From JAPLDP01 sp964628285 (GTDB taxonomy: Bacteria; Bacteroidota; Bacteroidia; Bacteroidales; JAGONC01), in contig CAZVNP010000062.1 in NCBI GenBank assembly GCA_964628285.1, positions 1-14,786 of the forward strand: 14,786 nt of DNA, given 5' to 3'. Shown here piece by piece: positions 14,413 to 14,786 of the stretch. Each line of letters begins with the position of its first letter. The first letter of the stretch is position 1. The notes beneath the pieces are model-generated. The model saw only the letters and a list, made by a program, of their open reading frames with translations. It was not told where the DNA came from and did no database searches. The position numbers and the translations under genes are program-made.

Positions 14413-14488
14413 GTTAATTGGTCCATTGTTTCATGGTTCAATTGTTCCGTTGTTAAAGAGATTGTTATATTGTCATAGTGTTATATTG
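14413..14488. repeat. Degenerate 8-bp array, TTCAATTG/TTATATTG type
   Basis: In one register: GTTAATTG, GTCCATTG, TTTCATGG, TTCAATTG, TTCCGTTG, TTAAAGAG, a 4-nt ATTG, then TTATATTG, TCATAGTG, TTATATTG. Units mostly end in TTG. TTATATTG is the reverse complement of the octamer at 3794-3809. Confidence 0.8.
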
Positions 14489-14585
14489 TTGGGAGGCGGG
14501 GTTGCGGTGAGGGACGACATCCGTAAATTTGAAAATAGTTTTTCGTATATCAGGCTTTTAATATAATGTTATCCCAATCTTCGCG

Positions 14586-14607
14586 GATCCCCGTGCAAGC
14601 GGGGATC
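14586..14607. repeat. GATCCCCG palindrome
   Basis: An 8-bp perfect stem GATCCCCG / CGGGGATC around a TGCAAG loop. Hairpins of this sequence type recur between genes in many bacterial genomes. No T-run follows, so a terminator role is unlikely. Confidence 0.7.
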
Positions 14608-14657
14608 TTGTCAAATCCGGTAAAACAACTGCCTGATCTGCTATTTTTGACCCCGCT

Positions 14658-14786
14658 GAAACCCTGATTTTCTTCACGCGATTTTTATAAGGCGGAAATG
14701 GGGCACGGAGAGATCATTGTTCAAATGTTCTATTGTTCAATTGTTGAGCTCTAAATATCTCTCTACGTAACTTCGTATTTCGTTAC
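14658..14786. repeat. Long direct repeat, copy 2 (runs to the window end)
   Basis: 129 bp matching 12414-12526 with one difference: a 16-bp gain after ATCATTGTTC (two octamers, TTCAAATG and TTCTATTG in register). It is cut by the window end, so the true length is unknown; copy 1 may also extend past 12526. Confidence 0.95.

Larger units (their letters stand above)
14382..14786. other. Gap after the AbiE pair: octamer array, palindrome, direct repeat copy 2
   Basis: No gene supported. It contains a weak CAGTG/CACTG stem just after the toxin stop, an octamer array (14413-14488), a GC-rich hairpin (14586-14607) and the second long direct repeat, which runs off the window end. Confidence 0.7.

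Overview
The window reads as chromosomal DNA of a member of the Bacteroidota. Three secreted proteins end in type IX secretion system (T9SS) type A sorting domains with a (F/Y)PNPT motif. There is a LytS-type kinase paired with a LytTR regulator. Several genes are preceded by perfect TAnnTTTG boxes, the -7 element of this phylum, and mostly lack a Shine-Dalgarno sequence. Genus cannot be told from the sequence. GC content is patchy: the genes at 2164-5320 are GC-rich, while the two-component genes and the AbiE pair are clearly more AT-rich.

Layout. (1) 1 to about 1920: most of a group II intron with an intact reverse transcriptase/maturase gene (550-1833). Domain V is recognisable but the 5' end is not resolved. 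(2) About 1924-2163: palindromic repeats and a 9-unit heptamer array. (3) 2164-3486, minus strand: a secreted metallo-beta-lactamase-fold hydrolase of the ComEC-like type with a C-terminal lamin-tail domain. (4) 3487-3947: a repeat-filled gap with a palindrome nested in another repeat and divergent promoters. (5) 3948-5320: two translationally coupled, mutually homologous secreted proteins of a family I do not recognise. (6) 5467-7190: a coupled LytS-type histidine kinase and LytTR response regulator. (7) 7309-12365: a tight three-gene block of T9SS-exported proteins: a double glycogen-binding-like protein, an arylsulfotransferase-like enzyme, and a CotH-kinase-like protein with a lamin-tail domain. 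(8) 12366-14786: an AbiEi/AbiEii-type toxin-antitoxin pair lying between two long direct repeats (12414-12526 and 14658-14786).

How the genes may work together. The two-component system sits directly upstream of the exported block on the same strand, so the simplest reading is envelope sensing linked to an outer-surface modification cassette. That link is inference from position only. The AbiE pair is an independent defence or stability module, probably carried as a cassette between the repeats. The gaps are unusually rich in degenerate arrays with a 7-8 bp period. The two long direct repeats differ by exactly 16 bp, two units of such an array.
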